A DNA stretch of 64,000 nucleotides, from NCBI RefSeq assembly GCF_000469325.1, contig NZ_KI271583.1, positions 18,215-82,214 on the forward strand, written 5' to 3'. Under the pieces are notes generated by a model, which was not told the origin of the DNA, ran no database searches, and saw only the letters and a program-made list of their open reading frames with translations. The position numbers were made by a program, and so were the translations under genes. Positions 49,323-59,137 of this stretch are shown piece by piece. Source of the DNA: Schleiferilactobacillus shenzhenensis LY-73. GTDB taxonomy: Bacteria; Bacillota; Bacilli; Lactobacillales; Lactobacillaceae. The first letter of the stretch is position 1. Each line of letters opens with the position of its first letter.

Positions 49323-52300
49323 ATGAGGGAAAGACGGACACTTTTGTGGTTGGCCGCCACACTCGTGTTAGGATGCAGCATGGTTTTCTCTACTGTCAGC
49401 CAAACACGATTGGCTTTTGCGGCCGCTGCGCCGCAAGGAGAATTGAAGACACAGGCAGGTAAGACGTCACTCAATGACTTTACGGGCACGATGCCCAATT
49501 TTCCCCCGCCGACGTCTGCACCGTCTGCTGCCACCGCCGGACTGTCCGCAGCAACATCACCCAATTCAATCACGGCGACCACGAGTGCGCAGTATATTGA
49601 TGACGGGACAGCACCCTTTGACAGCGACGACAATGCCGGGGACGATTCATCGGCCCACAACAATCGGGTGCGCTCATTCGATACGATTCTGATTCCAGTC
49701 TATTATCATATCAACACAGCAGTGGCAAATCCTACCAGCCTGACAGTCCGTGTTGACGGCTATGTGGCGGGCGGCTACTCGCAGGGAAGAGTGGTGGCAT
49801 ATTTTCCTCACTTCGATACGTCGGATAACACAACTGACACCATTAACGTGGATGCGGCGACTGGACAATCGAGCTTTTCTCAGGTACGGACATTAAACAA
49901 CTTGAGCGGCGTGATCTATGTCACCGTTGCTACGGAAATGGGTTACCAGGGGGCAACGTTTACGCCGCATGTTAATTTGGCGCTGACTGGCGTCAACGGA
50001 TCATCCGTAGTTAGTGCGCCGGCAGTATCCGTCAGCGGCATACCGGCGTATACGTTGAGTTGTACACCGGATGTCTCATTCAACGTTTTTGGCGCCAATG
50101 CTAATGTCACACCCCCGGTTTCAATGTATCAATATGTCGCTGTTCAACTAAACCAGTTATCCCATGGAAATGCTGAGTCTGAAAAGGGGGTAACATTTCC
50201 TAACAGTGTTACGTTTACTACCCATATCACCGGTGATGTGACGATGAAGAACAGTAGTGATCCACAATTAACCGGCGATCCGGGTGCATCGTCTTATTTT
50301 TCGGGCGGGACTGTACCCGATGCGAACACGTCACCAAGCAATCAGAAATCTGGAGTCCCCTATATTTGTTCCACGACCCGTGTTGGCACCAGCCAAACAA
50401 CAACACTCACTTTTACTAACCAAGCCGGTGCCTTTAACAATAGCTACCATTTTTGGGCTGATCCAGTGAGAGATGCCACTGAATTAAATAATATTGACAT
50501 TGCATCGTACTGGACATATCAGGACCCGTTTTCTTTAGGGGGTATAATGAATCCAAACTCTTTGGAAAACACAGTGACCCTATATAACAACTTTGCTTTT
50601 GCCGCTGGGACTAATCTAAACGCCGTTACTTTAAATTATGATTCTGCGGACAGCATTCCACATTTTAAGCCGCAACCACCCGCTGGTGAATTTCAAACGT
50701 ATGTGGGCTACTCGAATCCCAATGATTCCCCATCTGGTCAGACACCCTTTGTCAGTTCATTTACCCCAGGAACCGAACTGGAAAGTTACGACGACCGAGA
50801 TCGGTTATTTCACTCTGCTGTTCAGAATATGCCTTTACGGATTGCCAGTTTATTACCTAGCATTGCTAAACCTGCCAGTACCACGTATCACGGCGGCACC
50901 TGTTATGTGATGAAGTGGAATCCTAATAGTTTCAACCTGACGACCGACGATGTCAGTGCTACTCAGAACGCTGAGAGTTCCGGAGGTGCCGGGACACTGA
51001 AATGGGGCGTTCTCCAATCTTCTGTCACACCGGCCTACTCGGGTCAGGGGTTATTTGATCACGGCATCTCGGACTATACGTGGTATTCAAATTACCAGGC
51101 TGCGCAGCAAGACGGTCAAGTGAGTGCCATCGCCCTTGATCGGCCGGCGGCGATTGCGGCCGGTGATGTGGAAAACATTGGTGCGCAATTGGTCATTCAT
51201 TCGGGCAGTTTGATTGGTGGTGCCGATACTGCAGGCAACCCCAATATGGTCTCTTCCAATCTATATTTGTATCCTGATGCCAATCGGGAATCTGTCATCT
51301 CGGTTGCCGAGAGTGACCAGCCCGACTTCACGAACGCGGACGAATATTCCGGTAATACGCTCATGCACCAGACCCCCTACCGGGACTACGATGAAACTTA
51401 CGGCCAGTTTGTCACCATTGGCGTCGTGAAGAACACCTTGGCCAGTTATGCCGCTCCGTTTAATGGATATGGAAGTTATGGCTGGCATTTTTCGGCCTTC
51501 AGTTTTTCTCGGGGTAATGGATTTCCAGTTGATGCACCCTGGAGCGACCAGCAAATCAATTACGTCCCCAGCCAACCTGAGCTTCTGCATATTCCCGGCA
51601 GTCTAGTGTATTTGGACATGACCCATCCCGATCAGCAGCAGAAAATTACCCGTACTGTTACCCTGCCCCAGGGTGTGCGGTATGACCCAAGTTACCCTCC
51701 TCAGCTCGATTACGGGAACTACGGATCCTATTCTCCCCTGTTTACACAGGCATCAACCCAGCCTTCTTGGGCGCACTTTCCCAAAATCACACCACCGCGT
51801 ATTTACAGCAATACCGACGGCACGACAACGCTAACGTGGACGTACGAACTTTCGTACAACGATTTAGAGAAAAGCTTTATTTATGCAGGCGCCCCCAACA
51901 CTTTACCCGACATTAATTTCAAAGTCCGCTTCGACGATTATGCTTGGTCGTACACTGGTACGCCGCCGACAGTCTCGGTCACACTCCCGGACCATGGCCA
52001 GCACATCCTCGTGGCGGGGGATGTGACGAACAATTCACCCTGGGCAAATAACGCCGACCTGTCGCAAGCTCTTAAAGTTAGTCTCAACGCCGGCCCTTAC
52101 GTTTCTGCCATCATACCCCAATCCATTGGCTATCCGCACAGCAGTTTCACAGTCAAAAACCGGCCCTATTCCACCGTCTACCCCACGGGGAATGATGACA
52201 TGGTCGGGCTGATTCCAATTTCGCACAACGGAGATGCCGCCGGCTCTAATTTCCACGGGCAAGTGCAGCTCAGCAAGCTAGCGGTCACACCCGGCGGCCA

Positions 52301-53600
52301 CACTGTGGATGTATACGTCAGCACGGCTGCCGCAGCGGAGTCGATCACTAATCCACGTGATGTGAACATCAGCGACGGCACTTGGACCAAATATACCGGG
52401 GATGCTTCACAATTAGCCAAGGTCACGGCAGTTTACTATCACGTTAGCGGCAACATGCCATATGCGGACCATACCGTGTCCATTGACACAACCTACAGTA
52501 CGACTAACAATTTGCCAGGAGATATTTATGCTGCCAACTCCGTCGTCGCCGGCTACACGACCGATAGTACGCCTAAGAATGTCGTCAACACGGCGGCCCC
52601 CAGTACGTACCAGATTACGGCGGGGCAGTTCTCGGGTCTGGAATGGCACGATATGAACGGCGTGGTGAACGGCCAAACTCAGGGTCCAGACGGTTTGCTG
52701 AATCATCAGGATATCGGCGTTGACGGTACCGTGACCCCGGTGGGTGTCAACCTGTTCAAATTGAATACCAGTACTCAGCAATGGGAACTGGCTGAACACT
52801 ATGACACCGCCACTGGCCAGATCAGTACGGCGGATGTTCTCCAGAGTGCCGCTGGCAACTTTGCGTTGGACGGCATCACGGCGGGGCAGTATTGCGTCGG
52901 CTTTAATCGGGGTGATGCGGCCGCAGTTGGTTTGCGGCCGACGAAGAGTGATGTCGCTCTGGATGGGAACAGTACAATTAACTCGGATCTCAGCAATACG
53001 ACAGCCACCAGCGGCAGTGAAACATACTACCTAAGCAGCAAGACATTTACCATGCCGGATTTGACGAATCTGGGGTCAGCGCCCAACATGATCTTCGACA
53101 ACGTCAATGCCGGTTTCATCGGTGTCGACGGAGGATACAGTCTCAGTGTGCCCAATTTGAATTTTGGTTCTCACGTGCTGCCGCTTCTGGCGAGCATTGC
53201 GGTGCTGCCGAATTTGCCAAAGGCAGGCGCAACTGTGCCCGATAATACCGTGACTGCCAAAGTAATACCGACGTACGCCAATCCGTACAATATCGATGTC
53301 TCTGTCGCAGTCAGCCCATTTCATTTACTGGACAGCACTGGCCAGCCTACCAGTACGGAGGGGTTGCAAGAAAGCACTATCAACTTCTATCCCCAAGCGG
53401 CGGATCAGAGTCCGACCGTTAGCTTGACTCCCGGCGATGCCGCCCAACCATTGTGGCAAAACATCCGCCTGACCGGGTCCTATAGTGAAGACTACAACCG
53501 GATCGTCTTGGATGTGCCTCAACCGAATGCTCAGAATATGGTTCAACCGGGCAAGTATCAGGCGACCATGACATACACACTGAATGTGGCGGGGTTGTGA
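49323..53600 (+). CDS. Large secreted surface protein with WxL-like C-terminus
   Basis: 1425 residues. A signal peptide (LLWLAATLVLGCSMVFSTVS, cut near FAAAA) is followed by a Thr/Ser/Pro-rich linker, long beta-rich stretches and, near residues 1095-1215, an SdrD-B-like domain (GLEWHDMNGVVNGQTQGPDG, LDGITAGQYCVGF). The last ~110 residues look like a WxL domain: IDVSVAVSPFHLLDSTGQPT and a terminal YQATMTYTLNVAGL, though both Trp of the WxL motifs are replaced. There is no LPxTG. Non-covalent wall attachment and adhesion are inferred. Codon use is less GC-rich than neighbours, and the upstream 200 bases are AT-rich. Confidence 0.75.
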   Translation: MRERRTLLWLAATLVLGCSMVFSTVSQTRLAFAAAAPQGELKTQAGKTSLNDFTGTMPNFPPPTSAPSAATAGLSAATSPNSITATTSAQYIDDGTAPFDSDDNAGDDSSAHNNRVRSFDTILIPVYYHINTAVANPTSLTVRVDGYVAGGYSQGRVVAYFPHFDTSDNTTDTINVDAATGQSSFSQVRTLNNLSGVIYVTVATEMGYQGATFTPHVNLALTGVNGSSVVSAPAVSVSGIPAYTLSCTPDVSFNVFGANANVTPPVSMYQYVAVQLNQLSHGNAESEKGVTFPNSVTFTTHITGDVTMKNSSDPQLTGDPGASSYFSGGTVPDANTSPSNQKSGVPYICSTTRVGTSQTTTLTFTNQAGAFNNSYHFWADPVRDATELNNIDIASYWTYQDPFSLGGIMNPNSLENTVTLYNNFAFAAGTNLNAVTLNYDSADSIPHFKPQPPAGEFQTYVGYSNPNDSPSGQTPFVSSFTPGTELESYDDRDRLFHSAVQNMPLRIASLLPSIAKPASTTYHGGTCYVMKWNPNSFNLTTDDVSATQNAESSGGAGTLKWGVLQSSVTPAYSGQGLFDHGISDYTWYSNYQAAQQDGQVSAIALDRPAAIAAGDVENIGAQLVIHSGSLIGGADTAGNPNMVSSNLYLYPDANRESVISVAESDQPDFTNADEYSGNTLMHQTPYRDYDETYGQFVTIGVVKNTLASYAAPFNGYGSYGWHFSAFSFSRGNGFPVDAPWSDQQINYVPSQPELLHIPGSLVYLDMTHPDQQQKITRTVTLPQGVRYDPSYPPQLDYGNYGSYSPLFTQASTQPSWAHFPKITPPRIYSNTDGTTTLTWTYELSYNDLEKSFIYAGAPNTLPDINFKVRFDDYAWSYTGTPPTVSVTLPDHGQHILVAGDVTNNSPWANNADLSQALKVSLNAGPYVSAIIPQSIGYPHSSFTVKNRPYSTVYPTGNDDMVGLIPISHNGDAAGSNFHGQVQLSKLAVTPGGHTVDVYVSTAAAAESITNPRDVNISDGTWTKYTGDASQLAKVTAVYYHVSGNMPYADHTVSIDTTYSTTNNLPGDIYAANSVVAGYTTDSTPKNVVNTAAPSTYQITAGQFSGLEWHDMNGVVNGQTQGPDGLLNHQDIGVDGTVTPVGVNLFKLNTSTQQWELAEHYDTATGQISTADVLQSAAGNFALDGITAGQYCVGFNRGDAAAVGLRPTKSDVALDGNSTINSDLSNTTATSGSETYYLSSKTFTMPDLTNLGSAPNMIFDNVNAGFIGVDGGYSLSVPNLNFGSHVLPLLASIAVLPNLPKAGATVPDNTVTAKVIPTYANPYNIDVSVAVSPFHLLDSTGQPTSTEGLQESTINFYPQAADQSPTVSLTPGDAAQPLWQNIRLTGSYSEDYNRIVLDVPQPNAQNMVQPGKYQATMTYTLNVAGL

Positions 53601-53621
53601 GCCCGTAGAGAAATGGTCAGA

Positions 53622-53663
53622 AAAAAAGCAAGGCGGCCCATTCCAGGGTGCCTCGCTTTTTTT
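53622..53663. terminator. Bidirectional terminator
   Basis: AAAAAAAGC-A-AGGC pairs with GCCT-C-GCTTTTTTT, between the convergent genes. Confidence 0.75.
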
Positions 53664-53690
53664 CATTGCCCGCAGTTTTTTCCGTATTGA

Positions 53691-54926
53691 CTAACGGACC
53701 CAATTACCAGCCCGGAACACCGGCACACTGGTCCCGTCAGCCTGGAGACCGTCAATACTCATATCGCTGCTGCCGACCATGAAGTCCACGTGGACCTGGC
53801 TGCGGTTAAGGCCGGCGGCGGTCAGCTGGGCGTCATCCATCTGGGTGCCGCCGGCGACGGAGAAGGGATAAGCCGCCCCCAGGGCGAGATGGCTGGCGGC
53901 GTTCTCGTCGAAGAGGGTGCTGTAGAACAGAATGCCGGACTGGGCGATGGACGACTGGTCAGGGACCAGGGCTACTTCACCCAGGGAACGGGCACCGGCG
54001 TCGGTGGCCAGTAAATGCTGGAGGACGTCGTTACCTTGGTCGGCCGTGGCTTGGACCACTTGGCCGTCCCGGAAAGTGAACTGCATCCCCGTCAAGAGCT
54101 GGCCGCCGTATGCCAGCGGCTTGGTGGCGGTCACCCGGCCATTGATGCGGGTGCGGTCGGGGGCGGTGAAGACTTCCTCGGTGGGCATGTTGGGCACGAA
54201 GGTGTCGCCCGCCGGCGTCTGGGCCTCGCCGGCCATCCATACGTGGTGCGCGGGCAAGCCGATATGTAAGTCGGTGCGCGGGGAGGTGTAGTGCAGTTCG
54301 GTGAATTGCTGCTGGTTGAGCCAAGCAGTGCGCTCGGCCAGCTTCTTAATGTGTGCTGCCCAGGCCCCGCGGTAATCATCATCGCCCAGACGGACCGTCT
54401 TGAAGATGGCTTCCCAGAGCTTCATGGTGGCACCGGCCGCGCTCAACTGGGGGAAGACGGTTTGGGCCCACTGGGGACTGGCCGCGGCAACGACGGTCCA
54501 GGCAATATCGTTGTTCTGGATGGCGACCCGCCAAGGCTGGCCCACCGTGCCCAGCGCCCGGCGGTAAGCCGCGGCTCGTTCGGGATCAACTCCGGCCAGG
54601 GCATTGGGGGCTTGGGAATGGACAGAAATCCGCTTGGCGTGATGCTGCAGCCAGTATTCGATCTGGTCGGCGTACATCGGCGGGACCGTCAGCAGGCGCT
54701 CGTCCGGGGCGTGGAGCAGCTTTTGCCGGTCTAACGCGTCGTTGTGCCAATCAGTCAGGACTTCGACCGCGCCGGCGGCGTATGCCGCACTGCCGATTTT
54801 TTCGGCGAGTTCGCTTTGGTCGCTGCTGATAGTGACGACCACGGTGTCGCCGGGCTTGACCGCCACCCCGGTATGAATGATCAAATCGGCATAGCGGGTC
54901 AGCTGGTCAGAAAGGGTATAAGTCAT
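53691..54926 (-). CDS. M29-family aminopeptidase (PepS/AmpS type)
   Basis: 411 residues. Metal-dependent cytosolic aminopeptidase used in peptide utilisation. Family motifs: ligand Glu in NMPTEEVFTAP (near 256), GNDVLQHLLATDAGARSLGEV, and HVDFMVGSSDMSIDG near the C-terminus with its His and Asp ligands. Length matches PepS (about 410). Confidence 0.92.
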   Translation of the reverse strand: MTYTLSDQLTRYADLIIHTGVAVKPGDTVVVTISSDQSELAEKIGSAAYAAGAVEVLTDWHNDALDRQKLLHAPDERLLTVPPMYADQIEYWLQHHAKRISVHSQAPNALAGVDPERAAAYRRALGTVGQPWRVAIQNNDIAWTVVAAASPQWAQTVFPQLSAAGATMKLWEAIFKTVRLGDDDYRGAWAAHIKKLAERTAWLNQQQFTELHYTSPRTDLHIGLPAHHVWMAGEAQTPAGDTFVPNMPTEEVFTAPDRTRINGRVTATKPLAYGGQLLTGMQFTFRDGQVVQATADQGNDVLQHLLATDAGARSLGEVALVPDQSSIAQSGILFYSTLFDENAASHLALGAAYPFSVAGGTQMDDAQLTAAGLNRSQVHVDFMVGSSDMSIDGLQADGTSVPVFRAGNWVR

Positions 54927-55000
54927 TCAGATTCCTCATTTCGCAAAAAAACAGCGTATTAAATAACGGTGATTCGCCGATAGTATACCACGACTGGGGC

Positions 55001-55017
55001 CTTATTGAACCAATAAG
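55001..55017. promoter_or_regulatory. Inverted repeat between pepS-type and tetR-type genes
   Basis: CTTATTG-AAC-CAATAAG, a 7-bp perfect inverted repeat, overlaps the -35 region of the minus-strand aminopeptidase promoter (-10 TATACT near 54986). It is a plausible TetR operator. Confidence 0.4.
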
Positions 55018-55191
55018 AAAACAGTCGCAAATCTGAGACACGAAAAAAGTATGAGAATCTTCGAGAATGTGATAACATAACGCTGGAGGATGTTGCGGCA
55101 CGAGACACTATTTTTCAAAAGCGGTCATTTTCGCTCAACTTGGACGTGGGGGTCTGTTAGAAAAATAACGTCTCGACAAAGGAGGTTCATC

Positions 55192-55827
55192 ATGGCACGA
55201 AGGAAAATGATTACCCGTGATATGATTCTCACCAGTGCGTACGATTTGGTGGTGAAGGATGGCTTCAATAATTTCACGGCACGCAATATTGCAAAACGGA
55301 TGGGCTGTTCCACCCAGCCGCTGTACTTGGAGTTCAGCTGCATGGACGACTTGAAACGGGCTGTGATCGAGAAGATCCAGGATTATCTGCGGGAGGATGT
55401 CTTCAGCCGGCACTATACCGGTGACCCGCTGATCGATCTGTCGCTGTCGTACATCGACTTGGCCAAGAACGACCGGTCGTTATACCGGGCGATTTATATC
55501 GAGGACCATTTTGGCCGCGAAGCGATGCGCCGCTTTGCGTACGAAATGGGCATGGAGCGCTTGCGCCTCTATCCCGATGCTCAGCAGCTGTCGGAACGGC
55601 GGCAGCGGGACATCATCACTGGCAACTGGATCATTTCCACCGGTCTATCGGCCCTGGTATCGGCAGGATACCTGGATATTTCCCAGGATCAGATGGTCCA
55701 GATCTTGACGGCCCAGCTCAACGATTTCATCGCCAACGACCGATTCCAGAGCACGGAGAAGACACCAACTCACCAGGAACTGACGGTGAGCACGGACCGG
55801 CGGCTGCACCCGAAGATTCAATTTTAA
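55192..55827 (+). CDS. TetR/AcrR-family regulator
   Basis: 211 residues from ATG 55192 with AAAGGAGG. The DNA-binding domain is at the N-terminus (MILTSAYDLVVKDGFNNFTARNIAKRMGC, then STQPLYLEF) and the ligand domain after residue 60 is unremarkable. Divergent from the aminopeptidase gene; the target is unknown. A terminator follows. Confidence 0.88.
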   Translation: MARRKMITRDMILTSAYDLVVKDGFNNFTARNIAKRMGCSTQPLYLEFSCMDDLKRAVIEKIQDYLREDVFSRHYTGDPLIDLSLSYIDLAKNDRSLYRAIYIEDHFGREAMRRFAYEMGMERLRLYPDAQQLSERRQRDIITGNWIISTGLSALVSAGYLDISQDQMVQILTAQLNDFIANDRFQSTEKTPTHQELTVSTDRRLHPKIQF

Positions 55828-55849
55828 CCATTTTTACAGCATCGCCGGA

Positions 55850-55892
55850 CCGACGGCAGCGGGGGCATGACGCCCAGCACCGCCGGCTTTTT
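55850..55892 (+). terminator. Terminator of the tetR-type gene
   Basis: GCCGG pairs with CCGGC around a GC-rich arm with GGGGGCATGACGCCC, followed by T6. Confidence 0.6.
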
Positions 55893-55985
55893 TGCCGCCG
55901 CGGCCGCCTTTCTGCCCTTGGCCCCCAGAACCCGTGGGGTATAATGGAAGAAGATTGCAAACATATTGTTGCGGAGGTTAATCGA

Positions 55986-57128
55986 TTGGCAAAAGTAAAA
56001 GTTATGACCGTCTTCGGGACGCGCCCGGAGGCCATTAAGATGGCGCCGGTGGTGCTGGCACTGAAGAAGCGCACCGCGGACTTCGACACCGTCACCGTGG
56101 TGACCGGCCAGCATCGGGAGATGCTCCAGCAGGTGCTGGACATCTTCAAGATCGTGCCGGATTACGACCTGCATATCATGCACCAGAACCAGACCCTGGC
56201 GGACATCACCACCCGCGTGCTGGAGAATCTCGGGGCGATCATCGTGAAGGAGCAGCCGGATATTCTGTTGGTGCACGGCGATACGACGACTACCTTCGCC
56301 GCCGCGATTTCTGCCTATTATCAACAGGTCAAGATCGGCCACGTGGAGGCGGGCTTGCGGACGTGGAACAAGTACTCGCCGTTCCCGGAAGAAATGAACC
56401 GCCAGCTCACCGATGTCTTGAGCGACTTGTACTTCGCGCCGACGACCACCAGCCGCGCCAACTTGCTGAAGGAAAATCACCCGGCGAAGAATATCTTCAT
56501 CACCGGGAATACTGCCATCGATGCGCTGCAGTATACCATTCACGACGACTACCACCATGCCGTGCTGGACTTGATCGACCCGCACAAGCGGATGATCCTG
56601 GTCACGATGCACCGGCGGGAGAACCAGGGCGAGCCGATGCGCCGGGTATTCAAGGTAATGCGCCGGGTGATCGACAGCTACGATGATGTTGAGATCGTTT
56701 ATCCGGTCCACCTGAACCCGGTCGTGCAGAAAGCGGCGCACGATATCCTGGGGGACGATCCCCGGGTGCACCTGATCGACCCGCTGGACGTGGTGGACTT
56801 CCACAATCTGGCGGCGCGGAGCTACTTCATCATGAGTGATTCGGGCGGCGTCCAGGAAGAGGCCCCGTCCCTGGGCAAGCCGGTGCTGGTCCTGCGCGAT
56901 ACCACCGAGCGGCCGGAAGGCGTCGCAGCGGGCACCTTGAAGCTGGTCGGGACGCAGACGGATGCTGTGGAGTCCGCAATGCGGGAACTGCTGGATGATC
57001 CGGCGGCTTACAAGAAGATGGCAGAGGCGAAGAACCCTTACGGCGACGGTCATGCGACCGAACGGATCCTGGATGCCATTCTGTATTCGTTTGGAGAGAG
57101 AAAAGAGCGGCCGGCGGAGTTCGAGTAG
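55986..57128 (+). CDS. wecB: UDP-N-acetylglucosamine 2-epimerase (non-hydrolysing)
   Basis: 380 residues. Interconverts UDP-GlcNAc and UDP-ManNAc for wall polymer synthesis. VMTVFGTRPEAIKMAPVV, VHGDTTTTFAAA, GHVEAGLRT and the C-terminal SDSGGVQEEAPSLGKPVLVL are all family signatures. Start TTG 55986, eight bases after GGAGG; the in-frame ATG at 55944 has none. No cotranscribed wall genes are seen. Confidence 0.95.
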   Translation: MAKVKVMTVFGTRPEAIKMAPVVLALKKRTADFDTVTVVTGQHREMLQQVLDIFKIVPDYDLHIMHQNQTLADITTRVLENLGAIIVKEQPDILLVHGDTTTTFAAAISAYYQQVKIGHVEAGLRTWNKYSPFPEEMNRQLTDVLSDLYFAPTTTSRANLLKENHPAKNIFITGNTAIDALQYTIHDDYHHAVLDLIDPHKRMILVTMHRRENQGEPMRRVFKVMRRVIDSYDDVEIVYPVHLNPVVQKAAHDILGDDPRVHLIDPLDVVDFHNLAARSYFIMSDSGGVQEEAPSLGKPVLVLRDTTERPEGVAAGTLKLVGTQTDAVESAMRELLDDPAAYKKMAEAKNPYGDGHATERILDAILYSFGERKERPAEFE

Positions 57129-57366
57129 AGAGATCTGTTCTCGAGGCCGGGTGACTACGGGCTTGGCGACAGCAATATTTCTGCGCGTAACGAAGACCGA
57201 GTTGCTCACTAGACGACTGTAGGGATCTATCCAGCTGAAGCTGCTCTCATCGAAGTCAGCCTGCGACTTAAACGACCGATTCACTCACGATATCAATAAA
57301 GACTGGCACAATTCGGTGCAGGCAGAGTTTTACTCGCTTGCGTTTGTCCCAGCCTTTTTTGTTGTC
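57129..57366. other. Gene-free gap with terminator hairpin
   Basis: No coding frame is supported. Near the right end AGACTGGCACAA (57300-57311) can pair with TTTGTCCCAGCCT (57343-57355) before T6, a plausible wecB terminator. Confidence 0.5.
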
Positions 57367-58446
57367 TCAATGCGCATATGCGCGCATCGTCAACGACAAG
57401 ACGACAATATTACTGAGTGCCAGTCCAGCCAACACCATGAGATATGTCGTTCCCGCCAGCAGCAGGATGCCTTGGCTTTGCCAGAGCCATTGACCAACGA
57501 TGGTGACGGCCAAGGCGGCTGTGCCGATGATAATGCTGCCGGCTTGGCGGATAAAGCGTTCAGCCCAGGTGAAGAGAGTGGTGGCGAGGGTCAGGGTGAG
57601 GGTACCGATGAGGAGTGCTTTGGCGACGGCGGTGAGAAGGGGCATGAAGACCGTGTCGTGGACGACGAGGGGATAGGACCAGCTGCCGCGGGTTTCGGGT
57701 AGGAGCGGGTGGCCGAAGAGCGTCAGGATGAGGGCGGCAGTCAACACAGCGATGGTGAGCAGGCCGAGCCAAGTGAGCAGGTCGACAGCGAGGCGGGCCA
57801 GCGGCCAGGTGCCGGCGTGCTGGAGATTGCGCAGGAGCAGGGCATTACTGCCGCGCCAGTGATCCTGCAGCCGGGTCAGGTGCAGGGCGAGCGCCAGAAC
57901 CAGCACGACGGCCGGGGCGCAGAACCAGGAGGCGAGGTTATAGAAAAAATTAGGTGCGCGCACGGAGGCGGGCAGCTCGAAACCAAGCCCAGCTTGCTGG
58001 ATACGGCGGTACCAGGCAATCTGCTGGGCGTAACGTTCCGCTGAAAAACGGACCTCCTGCCCGGTGGGGTCGAAGTCGCGGACATAGGCCCGGGACAACG
58101 TGACGACCTGTTGACCATTGGTGAGAAAAGTGGCGTTATCGCCGTCAGTGAAGGCCAGTTTTTGCTGGGTGGCGATGTCGGCTAAAGGGGATAACCGAGC
58201 CAACCGTTTGTTGATGGCTGCCTTCTTCGCCTTATCTTTGGTGTCTCGATACGCTTGCCCGAGTTGGCTTACGGCATTGTCCAAATTGTCGCCCACCGTG
58301 TTCAGCCGGGCAATGAGGGTGTCTCGTTGGTTAGCTTGGTCGGCTTGGGTCTTCACGAAAATCAGACCGGCCAGTACAGGGGCCAACAGCAATAGTCCCC
58401 AGATCAGGCGGCTGCGCCAAAGACTATGCCATTCCCATTTGAACAT
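57367..58446 (-). CDS. ABC transporter permease, ABC-2 type
   Basis: 359 residues from ATG 58446 with GGGGGTGAG. An N-terminal helix (LIWGLLLLAPVLAGLIFV) is followed by a ~140-residue extracytoplasmic region, then five or six helices, the layout of ABC-2 permeases. It is the last gene of the cassette that begins with the small secreted protein at 60708. Likely half of the membrane part of an exporter. Confidence 0.8.
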   Translation of the reverse strand: MFKWEWHSLWRSRLIWGLLLLAPVLAGLIFVKTQADQANQRDTLIARLNTVGDNLDNAVSQLGQAYRDTKDKAKKAAINKRLARLSPLADIATQQKLAFTDGDNATFLTNGQQVVTLSRAYVRDFDPTGQEVRFSAERYAQQIAWYRRIQQAGLGFELPASVRAPNFFYNLASWFCAPAVVLVLALALHLTRLQDHWRGSNALLLRNLQHAGTWPLARLAVDLLTWLGLLTIAVLTAALILTLFGHPLLPETRGSWSYPLVVHDTVFMPLLTAVAKALLIGTLTLTLATTLFTWAERFIRQAGSIIIGTAALAVTIVGQWLWQSQGILLLAGTTYLMVLAGLALSNIVVLSLTMRAYAH

Positions 58447-58459
58447 GTCGCTCACCCCC

Positions 58460-59137
58460 TTATTCGAACAATCGTGTATACAGGCCCTCGGCATTCTCTG
58501 TTTCTGTCAGCTGCGTCCGTTGGAGCTGGTGGTCATGAATGTAGATGACCTCTTTGGTGATGCGGTCAACTTCATCCAGATTATGGGAAGACACAATGAT
58601 GGTTTTCCCGGCAGCCCCGGCTTGCAAGATGGCCTGGCGGACCGTCTTCAGACTGCTTGGGTCCAATCCGTTCAACGGCTCGTCCAGCAGAACCAGCGGC
58701 GCGTCCACTAGGAAGGTCATCGCCACCAGCAGCCGCTGGCGCATACCCAGGGAATATTGCCGCACACGCTTGTCCAAGAAATCCGTCACTTGAAGGGCTG
58801 CCGCAACCGGCAAGATCTGTTCCTCCGGCAAGTGGTGCAGCTGAGCGATCAACTGCAGATGTTCCCGCGCGGTCAAGTAAGGATAGAGCACAGAGATGTC
58901 CTGCATGTAGGCCATTTGGGCATAGACCACCGCGGGAGTCAGGGGCGCGTCCATGACGGTGATACTGCCTTGATAATGCTGCAGACTGCCGCTGAGGATA
59001 TTGAATAGGGTCGTCTTGCCGCTGCCGTTGGGGGCAACGAAGGCGTAGATGCCCGGTTGGGTGATGCTGAGCTGGGCGTGGTTAAAAATCGGTTGGCGGC
59101 GGAACTGAAACGTCAGATCCTTAATTTCTAAAATCAT
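58460..59137 (-). CDS. ABC transporter ATP-binding protein
   Basis: 225 residues. Walker A APNGSGKTTLFN, signature-type QYSLGMRQRLLVAM and Walker B LVLLDEPLNGLD, with the H-loop VSSHNLDE. MILEIKDL at ATG 59137 is chosen because GGAGG is seven bases away. Overlaps the upstream permease gene by 17 bases; 13 bases separate it from the next. Confidence 0.92.
   Translation of the reverse strand: MILEIKDLTFQFRRQPIFNHAQLSITQPGIYAFVAPNGSGKTTLFNILSGSLQHYQGSITVMDAPLTPAVVYAQMAYMQDISVLYPYLTAREHLQLIAQLHHLPEEQILPVAAALQVTDFLDKRVRQYSLGMRQRLLVAMTFLVDAPLVLLDEPLNGLDPSSLKTVRQAILQAGAAGKTIIVSSHNLDEVDRITKEVIYIHDHQLQRTQLTETENAEGLYTRLFE

Noticed and set aside
55824-57284. 486-codon open frame on the minus strand
   Set aside because: It is the antisense shadow of wecB, whose frame carries full family signatures. 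High GC gives long antisense frames.
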